The translations under genes and the position numbers were made by a program. Positions 8,172 through 16,893 of a DNA stretch of 64,000 nt are shown one piece after another; the first letter of the stretch is position 1, and each line of letters begins with the position of its first letter. The notes under the pieces were generated by a model. That model was not told where the DNA came from, made no database searches, and was given only the letters and a program-made list of their open reading frames with translations. The stretch is from Candidatus Wallbacteria bacterium (GTDB lineage: Bacteria; Muiribacteriota; UBA6191; JACPRK01), in the NCBI GenBank assembly GCA_016213845.1, contig JACQZN010000111.1, positions 124,001-188,000 on the forward strand. Direction: 5' to 3'.

Positions 8172-8591
8172 ATGCCAATCACCAAGTGGCTCGAAAAGTC
8201 AGGCCTCCAGTCCGCCGAGGAGATTGTCGTCCTCCTGGGCAACCACGACGAGTTCCCGGCCGACTTCGCCAGCCGGCTCGCCGACGAGGGCTTCAGCGTG
8301 ATCGCCCTGCAGAGCGTCAGCCTCCTGGAACCGTTCCTGGCCAGAAGCCGCGCCGGCACCGTCTGCGCCGAAGCCGGCAGGCTCGCCCGGACCGTCTGGG
8401 AGCTCTTGCGCAGCCTGACCACCCGCTACCCCGAGCTGCGCGTCGTCGCGCTCTCCACCGAGCGCCACCCCTTCGCCGCCGATCGCGCCCTCTCGCTCGG
8501 CGCCACCGCCTTGCTCGCGTGGCCTGCCGACACGCCCACCCTCATCCGAGCCCTGCGCGGCGACCGCCCAGCCGGCGACCGGGCCCGATGA
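8172..8591 (+). CDS. Receiver-like (pseudoreceiver) protein of unknown function
   Basis: 139 residues with the alternating strand/helix pattern of a response-regulator receiver: EEIVVLLGNHDEF..., a central strand RVVALSTERHP, and an end GATALLAWPADTPTLIRAL that resembles the GA-x-x-x-L-x-K-P-x-x-x-x-x-L end of receivers. The conserved phospho-acceptor Asp and the final Lys are not evident, so it would be a non-phosphorylated receiver fold if the resemblance holds. Codon use is typical of the region, with strong G/C at third positions. It sits between the palindrome/REP region and the hairpin-rich spacer before the Hyf-like operon. Function unknown. Confidence 0.55.
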   Translation: MPITKWLEKSGLQSAEEIVVLLGNHDEFPADFASRLADEGFSVIALQSVSLLEPFLARSRAGTVCAEAGRLARTVWELLRSLTTRYPELRVVALSTERHPFAADRALSLGATALLAWPADTPTLIRALRGDRPAGDRAR

Positions 8592-8599
8592 TCTCCGAT

Positions 8600-9245
8600 A
8601 ATCGATGGATGAGGGAATCAAGGGGATGTGGTCGCCTCCTGGAGCTCCGCCCCAGACCCCGGCGATGGGCCAAGGGCCCTCCTTCGACATGCTCAGGACA
8701 GGCCCTGCACCCCCGTTGTCTTGCCGAGAGTTTCCAGATGCCCTCCCTGCGCCGAAACAAACTCGGAAGGTGGTCACCAGATGGAATCCGACTCGGCACG
8801 TCCTCCCGAAAGCCATCCTCGCCTGTGAGCCGCCCAAGCCTGAACGGTCCTCTCGAAAGACCCGTTGACTCCTCGCACTCTCTCGACTCCGGAAGTATCG
8901 GAGGACCTCACCCACCGAGGGGACATGGGGCCTTTGGCCCCTTGGTGAGGGCCTGGGGCAAGGCCCTCACGCATGCACGGACTCTCGAAAGGCCTTTTGG
9001 CTCCAGGATTCAGCGCGGGCCCGCGAACGTCCTCAAATCCGTCTACATCGGGGGTCCAGGGGGCCGATGGTCCCCTGGTGGGAGCTCGAGGGCAAGGCCC
9101 TCGATAGGAATCAGTACGACCCGATTCCATGCGGGCTTTCAGGCGATCCATGGATGCCTGAGGGCAAGCCCCCCAAGGGGACTGAGTACCTCACCCACCC
9201 CTCCCCCGACGTCTGCCCCCCAATCTGACTCACCTCCAGTTCCCC
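8600..9245. repeat. Hairpin-dense, gene-free spacer before the Hyf-like operon
   Basis: I see no gene here. The stretch is a mosaic of short inverted repeats: GGGGCCTTTGGCCCC at 8927-8941, TGAGGGCC/GGCCCTCA at 8946-8969, CCAGGGG/CCCCTGG at 9056-9078, and CGAGGGC/GCCCTCG at 9087-9103. It also has a REP-like TTCGACATGCTCAGGACAGG near 8690 and a CTCGAAAGACC-N4-GACTCCTCG motif at 8852-8875 that recurs at 32545-32568. The GGGGCC/GGCCCC hairpins recur at 19.9 kb. These look like dispersed repeats and could also attenuate or process a long operon leader. Confidence 0.6.
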
Positions 9246-9249
9246 CCTC

Positions 9250-11268
9250 ATGCTATCCCTCCTGTTCTTCCTCTCCATCCTGCTGACCGCCGCAAGCGGT
9301 GCCGCCGCGCTCGCGCTTCAGAGCCGCCCGGCGCTTGCCCACCGCGTCGGTTGCTGGGGGCAGCTGGCCGGCACTCTCGCGGGGGTCGTGCTCGCCATCC
9401 TCTGCCTGGCCTCCGACGCCCCGGGTCACCTCCGGTTCGACGGGCCCGTGCCCGGGCTTGGCTTCACGCTGCGATTCGACGCCCTCGCAGGGTTCTTCCT
9501 GCTCCTGGTGTTCGGATTGGGGGCGCTGGCCACCACCTTCGGACTGCCGTATGGGTTCATCGGACACTCGAGCTCGCTCGGGACGCGGGACTTCTGCCTG
9601 GGCTTCTTCCTCGCATCGATGGCCGTCGTGGTCCTGGCGGACGACGTCTTCACCTTCTTTGCGGCCTGGGAGTCGATGTCGGTGTTCGCGTTTCTCCTGC
9701 TGCCCGGCGAACATGAGAAGCGAGAGGTCCGCGAGGCGGCCTACCTCTTCCTCATCGCAAGCCAGGTCGGTACCGCCTTCATCCTCGTCGCCTTCCTGGT
9801 GCTAGCCCACCACGCCGGCTCGCTCGAGTTCGATGCCTTCCGGAGGGCAGCGCCGCTTTCGCTCCCCTGGCGCTCGGGAATCTTCGCGCTGGCGCTGATC
9901 GGGTTCGGTACCAAGGCGGGCATGATTCCGTTCCACGTCTGGCTCCCGAAGGCGCACCCGGTGGCTCCGAGCCACGTCTCGGCCTTGATGTCGGGCGTGA
10001 TGATCAAGACCGCGCTCTACGGGCTCATCCGCTTCGCCTTCGAGTTTCTCGCGCCGCTCGACGCCTTCTGGGGCCTGGTCGTGCTGACGTTGGGCGCGGT
10101 CTCGGCCGTGCTCGGCGCCCTCTTCGCCTTGCTCGAACATGACCTCAAGCGGATGCTGGCATACTCCAGCGTCGAGAATGTCGGCATCATCTTGATGGGG
10201 CTGGGCGTTGCCATCTTCTTCGCCGGCAGCGGCAAGGGCGACTGGGCCGCCTATGCGCTCCTGGCGGCGCTCTTCCACACGCTCAACCACGCGGTCTTCA
10301 AGACGCTGCTCTTCCTGGCCGCAGGCTCGGTGCTGGCCGCCACGCGCGAGGCGAGCCTGGAGCACCTGGGCGGCCTCGCGCGGCGGATGCCCGCCACCGC
10401 CGTGTGCTTTCTGGTGGGCGCCTGGGCGATCTCGGGCTTGCCGCCTGCCAACGGTTTCGCCAGCGAGTGGATGACCTACCAGGCGCTCTGGGTTCTGGCC
10501 AGCGGCAGTGCTGGCACGCACCTCTTGGGCCCCATCGCCGCAGCCTGCCTCGCCCTGGTCGGTGGGCTGGCGGCCGCCTGCTTCGTCCGTGCCGCCGGCG
10601 TGGGCTTTCTCGGTCTGCCCCGCACGGAGCCGGCGCGCAGGGCCGAAGAAGCGCCGCGCGGAATGATCTGGCCGATGGCAGCGCTGGCCGCCCTGTGCCT
10701 GTTCGCCGGCCTGGCACCCGGCCTGCCGCTGGCGATGCTCGCCGGTTGCCTGCCGCGCCAGCTCTCGGCTCCCAGCCTCTTGCTCGCCGGTCCGCTCGGG
10801 CTGCCCGCGGCGCGTTCAGTGGAACCGCCGCTCTACCCGCTGGCCATCGTCGCCACCCTCGCGGCGCTCTTGCTCGGACTCACCTTCGTCCGGAGGCGAC
10901 TGGGGACCGCCAGCGCGGCCACCCGCGTGCACGGACCGTGGAACTGCGGCTATCCGATAGTCGCGCCCCGCGCCCAGTACTCGGCAAGCGGCTTCTCGCA
11001 GCCCTTCGCCTATTTCGCCCGCAAGCTCCTTTCGCGAAAGAAACTGCTCGACGTCCACGCGCGCCACCACTACTCCCCCTATCTGCCGGAGAGCCTGGTG
11101 CTCCGCGTCCACTCCGTGAGCCCCTTCGACACCCTGGTCTACCAGCCCGTGAAGCGCTTCGTGATCCGCCTCAGCAAGCGCGTCTCCAGGCTGCAGACCG
11201 GCTCGCTCAGGCTCTACCTCGCCTTCCTCCTCGGGACGGTCATCCTCCTGCTGCTCATCCAGCCATGA
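9250..11268 (+). CDS. hyfB: Hyf-like complex subunit HyfB (NuoL/HycC-type ion-translocating protein)
   Basis: 672 residues, in the size range of hydrogenase-4 component B/HycC, with roughly 15-16 membrane helices. It carries FFAAWESMSVFAFLLL (the helix 5 glutamate), GFGTKAGMIPFHVWLPKAHP (the helix 7 lysine region) and HDLKRMLAYSSVENVGI, the HyfB/HycC signature. This subunit is expected to move protons or sodium across the membrane when electrons pass the peripheral arm. It is the first gene of a tight six-gene operon, overlapping the next gene by 4 nt (ATGA at 11265). No strong ribosome site precedes the ATG at 9250; upstream is the hairpin-rich spacer. Confidence 0.88.
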   Translation: MLSLLFFLSILLTAASGAAALALQSRPALAHRVGCWGQLAGTLAGVVLAILCLASDAPGHLRFDGPVPGLGFTLRFDALAGFFLLLVFGLGALATTFGLPYGFIGHSSSLGTRDFCLGFFLASMAVVVLADDVFTFFAAWESMSVFAFLLLPGEHEKREVREAAYLFLIASQVGTAFILVAFLVLAHHAGSLEFDAFRRAAPLSLPWRSGIFALALIGFGTKAGMIPFHVWLPKAHPVAPSHVSALMSGVMIKTALYGLIRFAFEFLAPLDAFWGLVVLTLGAVSAVLGALFALLEHDLKRMLAYSSVENVGIILMGLGVAIFFAGSGKGDWAAYALLAALFHTLNHAVFKTLLFLAAGSVLAATREASLEHLGGLARRMPATAVCFLVGAWAISGLPPANGFASEWMTYQALWVLASGSAGTHLLGPIAAACLALVGGLAAACFVRAAGVGFLGLPRTEPARRAEEAPRGMIWPMAALAALCLFAGLAPGLPLAMLAGCLPRQLSAPSLLLAGPLGLPAARSVEPPLYPLAIVATLAALLLGLTFVRRRLGTASAATRVHGPWNCGYPIVAPRAQYSASGFSQPFAYFARKLLSRKKLLDVHARHHYSPYLPESLVLRVHSVSPFDTLVYQPVKRFVIRLSKRVSRLQTGSLRLYLAFLLGTVILLLLIQP

Positions 11269-12218
11269 CGTTCGCGCTCGACATCGGCTTCGCCGCCATC
11301 CATCTCGCGCTCGTCCTCTTCTGGCCCCTGGTCCTCGTGGGCATCGTCCGCCGGGTGAAGGCACGGCTCGCCTGCCGGCGGGGCTTGCCCCTCTTGCAGG
11401 AGCTGACCGACCTTCTCAAGCTCTTCCGCAAGGGCGAGGTCATCCCCGACACGGCCACCTGGGTCTTCCGCCTGGCCCCCTGGGGCACGTGGGCCGCCTC
11501 CGCGCTGGTGGCGCTGATGGTCCCGACCTTCTCCTGGAGCGTGCCGCTCGGGGCCCAGGCCGACTTCATCCTGGTGATCTACTTGCTCGGCTCGTCGAGG
11601 TTTCTGCGCAACCTGGCCGCTCTCGACACGGCGACGGCCTTCGCGGGGCTGGCCGCCAGCCGGGAGAGCTTCGTCGCGGCGCTCTCGGAGCCGGCCATGG
11701 TGCTTTCACTCTGGTGCGCGGGCTGGGTGGCAGGCACCAGCCGAATCCCCGAGATGGTCTGGCGCTTCTCCGAGAAAGCCGCGGCCGAGCTCTCACCCGT
11801 ACACCCGCTCATCCTGGTCGCGCTCGTCATCGTCGCGATCGCCGAGAACGCCCGCGTTCCGTTCGACGACCCCACGACCCACCTGGAGCTGACGATGATC
11901 CACGAGGCCGCGCTGCTCGAGTACTCCGGCCCAGGGCTGGCCCTGATGCAGTGGGGCGCCGGCCTCCACCTGGGACTGTCGCTTGCACTGATCGCGAACC
12001 TGTTTTTTCCGATCGGCCTGGCAGCGCCGGCCGAGCTCGGGACTGTGCCGCTCGGCCTCTTCTCCTTCATGGCCCGGACCTCCGTCCTCGCCGCGCTCCT
12101 CGGAGTCCTGGAATCGACGATGGCGCGCCTGCGATTCTTCCGCATCACAGACTGGCTGGCCCTCTCGGGCGCGGCCGCCGTGCTGGCCGTCATCCGGCTC
12201 GTCACGGTGGGGAGGTAG
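11265..12218 (+). CDS. hyfC: Hyf-like complex subunit HyfC (NuoH/HycD family)
   Basis: 317 residues, a NuoH-like membrane anchor with about eight helices. The cytoplasmic loop LQELTDLLKLFRKGEVIP and the later IAENARVPFDDPTTHLELTMIHE match conserved acidic loops of HycD/HyfC/NuoH, which join the hydrophilic arm to the membrane arm and form the E-channel. The ATG at 11265 overlaps the hyfB stop, indicating coupled translation. The length agrees with E. coli HycD/HyfC. In complex I this subunit carries the quinone channel. Whether this complex uses quinone or a soluble donor cannot be read from the sequence. Confidence 0.88.
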   Translation: MTFALDIGFAAIHLALVLFWPLVLVGIVRRVKARLACRRGLPLLQELTDLLKLFRKGEVIPDTATWVFRLAPWGTWAASALVALMVPTFSWSVPLGAQADFILVIYLLGSSRFLRNLAALDTATAFAGLAASRESFVAALSEPAMVLSLWCAGWVAGTSRIPEMVWRFSEKAAAELSPVHPLILVALVIVAIAENARVPFDDPTTHLELTMIHEAALLEYSGPGLALMQWGAGLHLGLSLALIANLFFPIGLAAPAELGTVPLGLFSFMARTSVLAALLGVLESTMARLRFFRITDWLALSGAAAVLAVIRLVTVGR

Positions 12219-12221
12219 CCC

Positions 12222-12881
12222 TTGGACACTCACACCTTCAGCCGCCTGGTCGAGCTCACCAGCTACAGCGTGCTCCTGGTCGCGGTCGCCGTCGTGGCCC
12301 AGCGCAATCTGGCTACCTCCATCCGGCTCTTGCGCCTGGAGGGGTTCCTGCTCGCGATGGTCTCGGCCGTCATCGGGCTCTACACCGGCGAATCGCACCT
12401 CTTCTGGGTGGCCGCAATCACCTTCGTCATCAAGGGGCTGGCGATCCCGTCCTTCTTCTTCCACGTGATGCATCGCATCGGCCTGCCCCATGACGCCGAG
12501 CGCTCCCTGACCGTGCCGCTCGGCCTGATGCTGGCCAGCGGCCTGACACTGGTGGCCTACCACGTGGGCCGTCCCCTTGCGCTGGCAAGTCCCTGGATCA
12601 CGCGCGACGTGCTGGCGAGCTCACTGGGCACGGCGTTCATCGGGCTGTCATTGATGATCGTCTGCCGCAAGGCCTTGACTCAAATGCTCGGATTTCTCCT
12701 GATGGAGGACGGCATTTTCCTCTTCGGGATCACCGAGACCTACGGCATGCCGCTGCTGGTGGAGCTGGGCATCTTCTTCGACCTCATCGTCGCAGCCGGA
12801 GTGACGGGCATCCTTCTCTTGCGGATGGGCGGCGACTTCGGCCACGTGGACGTCGACAGGCTGAGCGACCTGAGGGGCTGA
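12222..12881 (+). CDS. hyfE: Hyf-like complex subunit HyfE
   Basis: 219 residues with about six to seven helices, like hydrogenase-4 component E, whose C-terminal part resembles NuoK. Conserved pieces include AAITFVIKGLAIPSFFFHVMHRIG and GFLLMEDGIFLFGITETYGMP with its buried acidic residues. The start is TTG at 12222, chosen because a GGGGAGG ribosome site lies 7-13 bases upstream and no in-frame ATG fits. It sits 3 nt after hyfC and 2 nt before hyfF. Confidence 0.85.
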   Translation: MDTHTFSRLVELTSYSVLLVAVAVVAQRNLATSIRLLRLEGFLLAMVSAVIGLYTGESHLFWVAAITFVIKGLAIPSFFFHVMHRIGLPHDAERSLTVPLGLMLASGLTLVAYHVGRPLALASPWITRDVLASSLGTAFIGLSLMIVCRKALTQMLGFLLMEDGIFLFGITETYGMPLLVELGIFFDLIVAAGVTGILLLRMGGDFGHVDVDRLSDLRG

Positions 12882-12883
12882 CA

Positions 12884-14350
12884 ATGGACCTGCTGCTGAT
12901 CCTTGCGGTCTTCCCGGCGGCCTGGGCGCTCCTGATGGTGATGCTGGCGCCGACGCGCGACGCCGACGCCTTCGGGACAGGCGGCGCGCTCCTAACGGTC
13001 GCGGGGAGCCTGCTCTTGATGAGCCGGACGCTCTCCGGAGAGATCGTCACCGGCTGGGGGACGCATCTTCGGGCCGACGTTCTCTCCTCGGCGGCGCTGA
13101 TGCTCACGTCATGCGTCTTCTGCCTCGCCAGCCTCTACGCGGGCCCCTACCTGACGGCCTCGTCCGGGCACGGCCAGCTGCCGGCGGGCTGGCGCGTGCT
13201 CTACTGGCCGCTGGTCTATCTCTTCTACTCGGCGATGGCGTTCACGTGCCTTGCCGACAACCTGGGCATCCTGTGGGTGAGCCTGGAGCTGACGACCCTG
13301 GTGACGGTGCCGCTCATCTGCCTGAACCGCGAATCGCGAGGCCTGGAGGCCGCCTGGAAGTACTTCGTGCTCTGCTCGGTCGGTATCGCCTTCGCGCTCA
13401 TCGGCACCATCGCGCTCTACGCCTCGACGCTGCGGCTATCCGGCGGGGCGGGCAGCTCGCTGTCGTGGGCGTTCATGCTCGAGCACGGCGCTGGGCTCGA
13501 CCCGATGTTCGTGAGGCTGGCGTTCCTCTTCGCCTTCGTCGGATACGGCTGCAAGATGGGCCTGGTACCGATGCACTGCTGGCTGCCCGACGCCCATAGC
13601 GAGGCGCCCACGCCGGTGTCGGCGATGCTGAGCGGCGTGCTCCTCAACTGCGCGGGCTACGCTCTGTTGCGCATTGCCGCCGTCGCCGCGCGCGCCATGG
13701 GCCATGGCAGCGTCCAGTCCGTGTTCCTGGCGTTCGGCCTGGCTTCCGTGATCCTGGCTTCCTTCTTCATCGTCGTGCAGAGCGACTTGAAGCGCCTCCT
13801 GGCCTACTCGTCGATCGAGCACATGGGAATCGTCGCGATCGGGATCGGCCTTGGGGCAGATGGCCTCTACGGCGCCTTGCTGCACGCGCTGAACCACGCG
13901 ATGACGAAGGCGTTGCTCTTCCTCTCCGCCGGACAGGTCGTCCACTGGCACGGCACCAAGCAGATCCTCAGGATTCAGGGCGTCTTGCGCTCCAGCCGTG
14001 TCACGGGCCTGGCGCTGGGCGCCGGGAGCCTGGCGATCGTGGGGCTCCCACCATTCGGCCCTTTTCTGTCCGAATTCTTGATCCTCAGGGCCGCCTTCCT
14101 GTCGGGCCACACGCTGGCCGGCATCCTGCTCGTGGGGGCCCTGGGGCTGACGTTCGCCGGGTTCCTGGCGCACGCGGTCCCGATGCTCCTGGGAAACCCC
14201 TCGCGCGGCCACGAGGACGAACGCGAGACCGCCAACGCCAGGACCGTGCTCATGCTGCTGGTGACGATCATCCTGGCACTTGGGCTGACCGTGCCCGCGG
14301 GGCTCGACCGGGCGCTCAAGGCCTGCGTGAGCGCACTCGACTGGAGCTGA
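12884..14350 (+). CDS. hyfF: Hyf-like complex subunit HyfF (NuoM/N-type ion-translocating protein)
   Basis: 488 residues, about 14 membrane helices, second antiporter-like subunit of the complex. Landmarks are LGILWVSLELTTLVTVPLI (helix 5 acidic region), GYGCKMGLVPMHCWLPDAHSE (helix 7/8 lysine and the H-x-W-L-P-D-A-H motif) and DLKRLLAYSSIEHMGIV. Similarity to HyfF and to NuoN-like Mrp subunits is clear. E. coli hyf also has hyfD, another such subunit; here there is none in the operon, so this complex would have two ion-translocating subunits. Confidence 0.85.
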   Translation: MDLLLILAVFPAAWALLMVMLAPTRDADAFGTGGALLTVAGSLLLMSRTLSGEIVTGWGTHLRADVLSSAALMLTSCVFCLASLYAGPYLTASSGHGQLPAGWRVLYWPLVYLFYSAMAFTCLADNLGILWVSLELTTLVTVPLICLNRESRGLEAAWKYFVLCSVGIAFALIGTIALYASTLRLSGGAGSSLSWAFMLEHGAGLDPMFVRLAFLFAFVGYGCKMGLVPMHCWLPDAHSEAPTPVSAMLSGVLLNCAGYALLRIAAVAARAMGHGSVQSVFLAFGLASVILASFFIVVQSDLKRLLAYSSIEHMGIVAIGIGLGADGLYGALLHALNHAMTKALLFLSAGQVVHWHGTKQILRIQGVLRSSRVTGLALGAGSLAIVGLPPFGPFLSEFLILRAAFLSGHTLAGILLVGALGLTFAGFLAHAVPMLLGNPSRGHEDERETANARTVLMLLVTIILALGLTVPAGLDRALKACVSALDWS

Positions 14351-14354
14351 CCCG

Positions 14355-15950
14355 ATGCCGATCCCGCAGCCCTTCCTCGACGAGCTCCAGGCGGTGGTGA
14401 TCCGCGCACTCGGAGCGGGGGCGACCGTCTCCCCAAGCGGGCCCGGGCGGGCGCGCGTCGGGCCCGCGGCCGGCGGCTACTCCGTGCTGGTCCCGGAGCT
14501 GGTCGCTATCGGTGGCAGGCTCGGCGCGCTCGTCGCGACGGATCGGCGTGGCCTGGGCGAGGGGCTGCTGCTCGAGGCGCTGATCCTCTTCGACACAGCC
14601 GGCGCGCTGGTCGAGGTGAGCGAGCCCTTTCCCGGGCCCGGCGCCACGCTCCGATCCATCACGGCCCGGGTGCCGGCTGCGCACTGGCAGGAGCGCGAGG
14701 TGGCCGAGATGTTCGGCCTGGAGCTCGTGCTGCACCCGGATGCCGGACGCCGGTTGCTCCACGAGCACACCCCTCCCGGCGACCACCCGCTTCTGCGGGA
14801 TCGCGACGCGGCTCAGCGTCTCGAGTTCGCAGCCGCATCGCCACCGGCCTTTCGCCAGGTCCGCGGAGAGGGCGTGCACGAGATCCCGGTCGGCCCCATC
14901 CACGCGGGGATCATCGAGCCAGGCCACTTCCGCTTTTTCGTGCTGGGCGAGCGCATCCTTCACCTCGACATCCGCCTCGGATACCAGCACAAGGGCACCG
15001 AGAAGCTCTTCGAGGGCAAGCCCCTAGGCCTGGGAGTCCATCTTGCGGAGCGCATCTCGGGCGACACGACCTTCGGGCATGCACTGGCCTACTGCCAGGC
15101 CGTCGAGAGCCTCTGCAAGGTCTCGATCCCGGCGCGCGCCGTCTGGCTGCGGGCGCTGGCCCTGGAGCTGGAGCGGCTGGCCAACCACGTCGGCGACCTG
15201 GGCGCGCTGTGCGGTGACATCGGCTACGCCTTCGGCGCCTCCCACTTCAGCAGGCTGCGAGGCGAGTTCCTCAACAAGTCGGAGCTGGTCTCGGGGAACC
15301 GCTACCTGCGAGGGCTCTGTTGCCTGGGTGGCGTGCGCTTCGACCTCGAGGACGCCATGGCGCGCGAGCTGGAGCGGTGGCTTCCGCGCGTGCGGGTAGA
15401 CTTCGAGGAGGTGGCCGATATCGCGCTCGAGGCCGATTCGGTCGCCGCGCGCTTCGAGGGCGTCGGGACCCTGTCGCCAAGGGCCGTGCGCGACCTGGGA
15501 ATCGTCGGGCCTGCGGCGCGCGCCAGCGGCGTGGCGCTGGACGTGCGCGCCGACTTCAAGTGCGAGCCCTACCGGGACCTCGGATTCTCCCCCGTCCTGG
15601 AGCCCTCCGGCGACGTGATGTCCCGCGCCCGGGTCCGGTTCCGCGAGGCGCAGGCCTCCCTCGAGATGATGGTGAGGCTGCTCGCCTCGATGCCCAGGGG
15701 CGCCACCCGAGCTCCGCTCTCGACGCCCGCGCCGTTTGCGATGGGCATCGGGCACGTCGAGGGCTGGCGGGGCGAGATCCTCACCTGCGCAATGGCAGGC
15801 CCCGACGGACAGCTCTGGCGCGTCCGAACGCGCGACCCCTCCGTCCAGAACTGGCTGGGGCTGGCCCAGGCCGTCGAAATGAATCTGGTGTCCGATTTTC
15901 CTCTCTGCAACAAGAGCTTCAATCTCTCGTACTCGGGGAGCGATCTCTAG
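14355..15950 (+). CDS. hyfG: HyfG-like large subunit (NuoC-NuoD fusion) lacking the NiFe-binding cysteines
   Basis: 531 residues: an N-terminal NuoC/30-kDa domain (about 20-150, with AHWQEREVAEMFGLE) fused to a NuoD/hydrogenase-large-subunit domain. In true hydrogenases (HycE, HyfG) the first motif is R-x-C-G-x-C and the last is D-P-C-x-x-C. Here they read ERISGDTTFGH (Arg233 onward) and DFPLCNKSFNLSYSG (single Cys518). Four nickel-ligating cysteines cannot be assembled, so the protein should not make or use H2. It resembles the hydrogenase-related (Ehr/Hyf-like) group, intermediate between hydrogenases and complex I. The electron partner is the fused Fe-S subunit encoded next. The natural substrate is unknown. 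Confidence 0.85.
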   Translation: MPIPQPFLDELQAVVIRALGAGATVSPSGPGRARVGPAAGGYSVLVPELVAIGGRLGALVATDRRGLGEGLLLEALILFDTAGALVEVSEPFPGPGATLRSITARVPAAHWQEREVAEMFGLELVLHPDAGRRLLHEHTPPGDHPLLRDRDAAQRLEFAAASPPAFRQVRGEGVHEIPVGPIHAGIIEPGHFRFFVLGERILHLDIRLGYQHKGTEKLFEGKPLGLGVHLAERISGDTTFGHALAYCQAVESLCKVSIPARAVWLRALALELERLANHVGDLGALCGDIGYAFGASHFSRLRGEFLNKSELVSGNRYLRGLCCLGGVRFDLEDAMARELERWLPRVRVDFEEVADIALEADSVAARFEGVGTLSPRAVRDLGIVGPAARASGVALDVRADFKCEPYRDLGFSPVLEPSGDVMSRARVRFREAQASLEMMVRLLASMPRGATRAPLSTPAPFAMGIGHVEGWRGEILTCAMAGPDGQLWRVRTRDPSVQNWLGLAQAVEMNLVSDFPLCNKSFNLSYSGSDL

Positions 15951-15953
15951 CCC

Positions 15954-16865
15954 ATGTTCGCCAACATCTGGAAATCTCTGCTGACAGGCGTCGTCACCGA
16001 CGATGGCAGTCGCGGGGCAACTGCGATGCCCGAGCGATTCCGAGGCCGGCCAGACCTCGATCCCGACCGGTGCGACGGCTGCGGGGACTGTGTCGAGGCT
16101 TGCCCCAGCCGGGTGATCCGGACAGTCCCGGGCTCGAATGATGAAGTGACTCTCGTGACAGTGGATCTCGCCGGCTGCATCTTCTGCGGCGAGTGCGTGC
16201 CGGCCTGCGGCGCCGGCGCGTTCCGGATGACGCAAGAGCTCGAGCTGGCCAGCTCGAGCCGCGACACACTGGTGATGGAGGCCCATCTGGGCGAAGGGGA
16301 ACCCCCGAAGACGCAAGCCGCCCCCCTACGCCCCCCGGGGCCGACGCTGCCCGTCGCGCCAATCGGCGACGTCTTGCGGGAGCGGATCGGGGAGCTCTTC
16401 GGCGGTTCTCTGCACATCCGGGAGGTCTCCGCCGGCGACTGCAATGCCTGCGACCTGGAGGTGCAGGCAACCACAAACCCCATCTTCGACGCCAGCCGGT
16501 TCGGCATCCACTTCGTCGCCAGCCCGCGCCACGCGGACATGCTGCTCGTGACGGGCCCGGTCTCTCGCAACATGGCCGCCGCCCTCGTGGAGGCCTACAA
16601 TGCCTGCCCCGAGCCCAAGCTGGTCGTCGCGGTCGGCGCCTGCGCCGCGGCGGGCGGAATCTTCGCCGAAAGCGGCCAGACGATGGGGGGCGTCGACCGC
16701 GTGCTGCCCGTCAACACCTACATACCCGGCTGCCCGCCCCGCCCTCAGGCAATCCTGCACGGGATCCTGATGACGATCGAGCGCGAGCGTCCCCACCTGC
16801 AGAAGCTTGTCAAGCGCAGGTCTACTCCCTTGCAGAAGGCGTCCACGCCAAGCCGCCCGACCTGA
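15954..16865 (+). CDS. Fusion of a 2x[4Fe-4S] ferredoxin (HyfH/NuoI-like) with a NuoB/HyfI-like small subunit
   Basis: 303 residues in two parts. Residues about 30-90 carry two ferredoxin motifs, Cys40/43/46/50 (CDGCGDCVEACP) and Cys75/78/81/85 (CIFCGECVPACG), as in NuoI/HyfH. From about 125 on it is NuoB/HyfI-like with Cys163 and Cys166 (GDCNAC), Cys230 (GAC) and Cys260 (PGCP), enough to hold the proximal [4Fe-4S] cluster. These are separate proteins in E. coli. Together they give a short Fe-S wire ending next to the nickel-less site of HyfG. It is the last gene of the operon, 3 nt after hyfG, and converges on the next gene. Confidence 0.85.
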   Translation: MFANIWKSLLTGVVTDDGSRGATAMPERFRGRPDLDPDRCDGCGDCVEACPSRVIRTVPGSNDEVTLVTVDLAGCIFCGECVPACGAGAFRMTQELELASSSRDTLVMEAHLGEGEPPKTQAAPLRPPGPTLPVAPIGDVLRERIGELFGGSLHIREVSAGDCNACDLEVQATTNPIFDASRFGIHFVASPRHADMLLVTGPVSRNMAAALVEAYNACPEPKLVVAVGACAAAGGIFAESGQTMGGVDRVLPVNTYIPGCPPRPQAILHGILMTIERERPHLQKLVKRRSTPLQKASTPSRPT

Positions 16866-16893
16866 GCCTTGTCGGACCTGTGGCCCAGCCGTC

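Noticed and set aside
14355..16865. A functional group 4 [NiFe] hydrogenase
   Set aside because: The large subunit lacks the R-x-C-G-x-C and D-P-C-x-x-C nickel ligands, so H2 chemistry is not supported.
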